Part shown: positions 44,531 through 45,497 of the stretch, piece by piece
Layout of the letters: each line of letters begins with the position of its first letter
Numbering within the stretch: position 1 is the first letter of the stretch
NCBI GenBank assembly: GCA_028289565.1
Contig: JANQPE010000031.1
Span: 1-45,497, forward strand
Length of the DNA: 45,497 nt
Reading direction: 5' to 3'
From: Parerythrobacter sp.
Lineage (GTDB): Bacteria > Pseudomonadota > Alphaproteobacteria > Sphingomonadales > Sphingomonadaceae
Translations under genes and position numbers: made by a program
The notes under the pieces: model-generated
Told to the model about the DNA's origin: nothing
The model's database searches: none
The model's input: the letters and a program-made list of their open reading frames with translations, nothing else

Positions 44531-45079
44531 ATGCCATACGATCCGCCACCCGAACTGGCTGAACTGTCGCTCGCCGAAATTGCCGAACAGGTGGCCGCGC
44601 GCAAATTGCCGCCGGTCGAAGGCTGGGCTCCGGAGCGTGTCGGTGACAGCGAGATGCGGATTGCCGCCGACGGGAACTGGTATCATCAGGGCAGCCCAAT
44701 AACCCGGCAAGCCATGGCACGCGCCTTTTCCGGATTGCTGACCCGCGACGAAAACGACCGGCACTGGCTTGTCACCCCGTTCGAGAAACTGACTGTCGAA
44801 GTCGAGGACGCGGCTTTCATCGCCACTGATGTTGCAAGAGTGGATGAAGGTCTCGGCTTCCGTCTCAATACAGACGAACTGGTCGTTGCAGGTTCCGACA
44901 ACAGGCTTGTCGCGCGCGGCGACGCGCATACTCCGGCCCTCTATCTCCATGTCCGACGCGGCTGCGAAGCGCGGCTCAATCGCAGCACCTATCAGCAACT
45001 CGCCGATATCGCACTGGCCGAAAACAGAGACTGGACGGTCGAAAGCCTGGGCGAACGCTTCTCGCTGGTGCCTGGATGA
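44531..45079 (+). CDS. DUF1285 family protein
   Basis: 182 residues. The DUF1285 pattern is visible: PPVEGWAPERVGDSEMRIAADGNWYHQGSPI, RHWLVTPFEKLTVEVEDAAF and ALYLHVRRGCEARLNRSTYQQLADIAL. The family has a beta-rich fold of unknown function. I start at the ATG at 44531; an earlier in-frame ATG at 44372 lies inside the acetyltransferase gene. Its stop overlaps the NUDIX start (ATGA), so the two are coupled. Confidence 0.86.
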   Translation: MPYDPPPELAELSLAEIAEQVAARKLPPVEGWAPERVGDSEMRIAADGNWYHQGSPITRQAMARAFSGLLTRDENDRHWLVTPFEKLTVEVEDAAFIATDVARVDEGLGFRLNTDELVVAGSDNRLVARGDAHTPALYLHVRRGCEARLNRSTYQQLADIALAENRDWTVESLGERFSLVPG

Positions 45080-45497
45080 GCACGCTATTCGATCGATTGA
45101 GCACGTTGTTCGAGGCGGGCCATGGCAAAGACGTAACCGGCCTGCTCAGTGATGCGCGCTTCGCCGATGCCGATCGCACCGCTAATGCCGCGGTCCTCAT
45201 CGCGGTAACCGATCGGCCGGAAAACAAGGGCGGGCCGGGCCTGATCCTGACCCAGCGTCCGCAAGACATGCGCGATCATCCCGGACAGGTCGCTTTTCCC
45301 GGCGGCAAGATCGACGAAGGCGAGGACGCCATCGAAGCGGCACTGCGCGAAGCCCATGAAGAACTGGCAATGAACCCGGCCGATGTCCGCATTGTCGGAA
45401 CCACCGATCGCTACCAGACCGGAACTGGTTTCGATATAACGCCCGTACTCGGTACAGTACCGCCCGACCTGGCGCTAACGCCTAACCCGGGCGAAGT
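45076..45497 (+). CDS. NUDIX hydrolase, CoA pyrophosphatase-like (partial, runs off end)
   Basis: At least 140 residues, cut by the window edge. The NUDIX box GGKIDEGEDAIEAALREAHEEL (G-x5-E-x7-RE-x2-EE) is intact apart from Ala where the final Gly is usual. The preceding LTQRPQDMRDHPGQVAFPGG is the CoA-pyrophosphatase (NudL/YeaB) signature, LLTxR...HxGQVAFPGG. It probably hydrolyses CoA or related dinucleotides. Coupled to the DUF1285 gene by four bases. Confidence 0.88.
   Translation, partial: MSTLFDRLSTLFEAGHGKDVTGLLSDARFADADRTANAAVLIAVTDRPENKGGPGLILTQRPQDMRDHPGQVAFPGGKIDEGEDAIEAALREAHEELAMNPADVRIVGTTDRYQTGTGFDITPVLGTVPPDLALTPNPGE

Overview
The window looks like chromosomal core-genome DNA of a GC-rich alphaproteobacterium, most likely Sphingomonadales and probably Erythrobacteraceae. 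The grounds are: a CcrM-type GANTC methyltransferase whose upstream region carries GANTC sites and a CtrA-like box; the three-subunit form of the proton-translocating transhydrogenase (PntAA, PntAB, PntB); a 41-residue aa3-oxidase subunit IV; and a dihydropteroate synthase with a long N-terminal extension. The family call rests on remembered protein resemblance, not on a search. I see no rRNA, tRNA, CRISPR array, insertion sequence or prophage. Coding density is very high: many genes overlap by 1-11 bases and no gap between genes exceeds about 255 bases.

Layout. 54-3984: an M16 metallopeptidase, then purS-purQ. 4003-9624 (minus): a GGDEF/EAL protein, a GFA-type zinc protein coupled to glmS, and an EamA transporter. 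9832-18763: a glycoconjugate locus with seven tightly coupled plus-strand genes (polyprenyl-phosphate-sugar-synthase-like GT2, GT-C membrane transferase, GT4, Wzx-like flippase, methyltransferase, GT4, GT2) closed by a convergent GT2. 18955-20490: a CpaF/TadA ATPase standing alone, ending in an intrinsic terminator and an 83-base inverted repeat. 20617-24499 (minus): a run of dGTPase, NAD(P)-binding reductase, ABA4-like membrane protein, DUF938 methyltransferase and a small membrane protein, preceded by a racemase-family protein.

24573-27756 (minus): a coupled three-gene unit made of an exported beta-helix protein, an exported diheme cytochrome c-like protein and an anchored alpha/beta hydrolase. 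The first two match a recurrent gene pair of unknown function. 27857-31729: DUF2147 protein, small lipoprotein, pntB-pntAB-pntAA and the oxidase subunit IV gene. 31891-33309: an NtrC-like regulator with a degenerate sigma-54 contact loop. 33338-35514 (minus): folP, a DUF123/GIY-YIG protein and a ClpP-like lipoprotein. 35768-37282: an S41-like protease gene in lower-GC DNA. 37279-40710 (minus): ccrM, a Ca2+/cation antiporter and nhaA. 40938-42121: a 57-residue YdcH-type protein divergent from an OxyR-like regulator. 42118-45497: rnhB, an anchored PQQ sugar dehydrogenase, a GNAT acetyltransferase, DUF1285 and a NUDIX CoA pyrophosphatase that runs off the end.

The points most worth following are: (1) a palindromic repeat embedded in frame in the pntB leader region; (2) seven GANTC sites plus a CtrA-like box in 152 bases upstream of ccrM; (3) an OxyR-like regulator with His in place of the peroxidatic Cys and an ATAG-N7-CTAT palindrome touching its own start codon; (4) the beta-helix/diheme cytochrome/hydrolase operon; (5) a racemase homologue lacking one catalytic residue. 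No wholly new multi-gene system is proven here; item 4 is the best candidate for uncharacterised biology.
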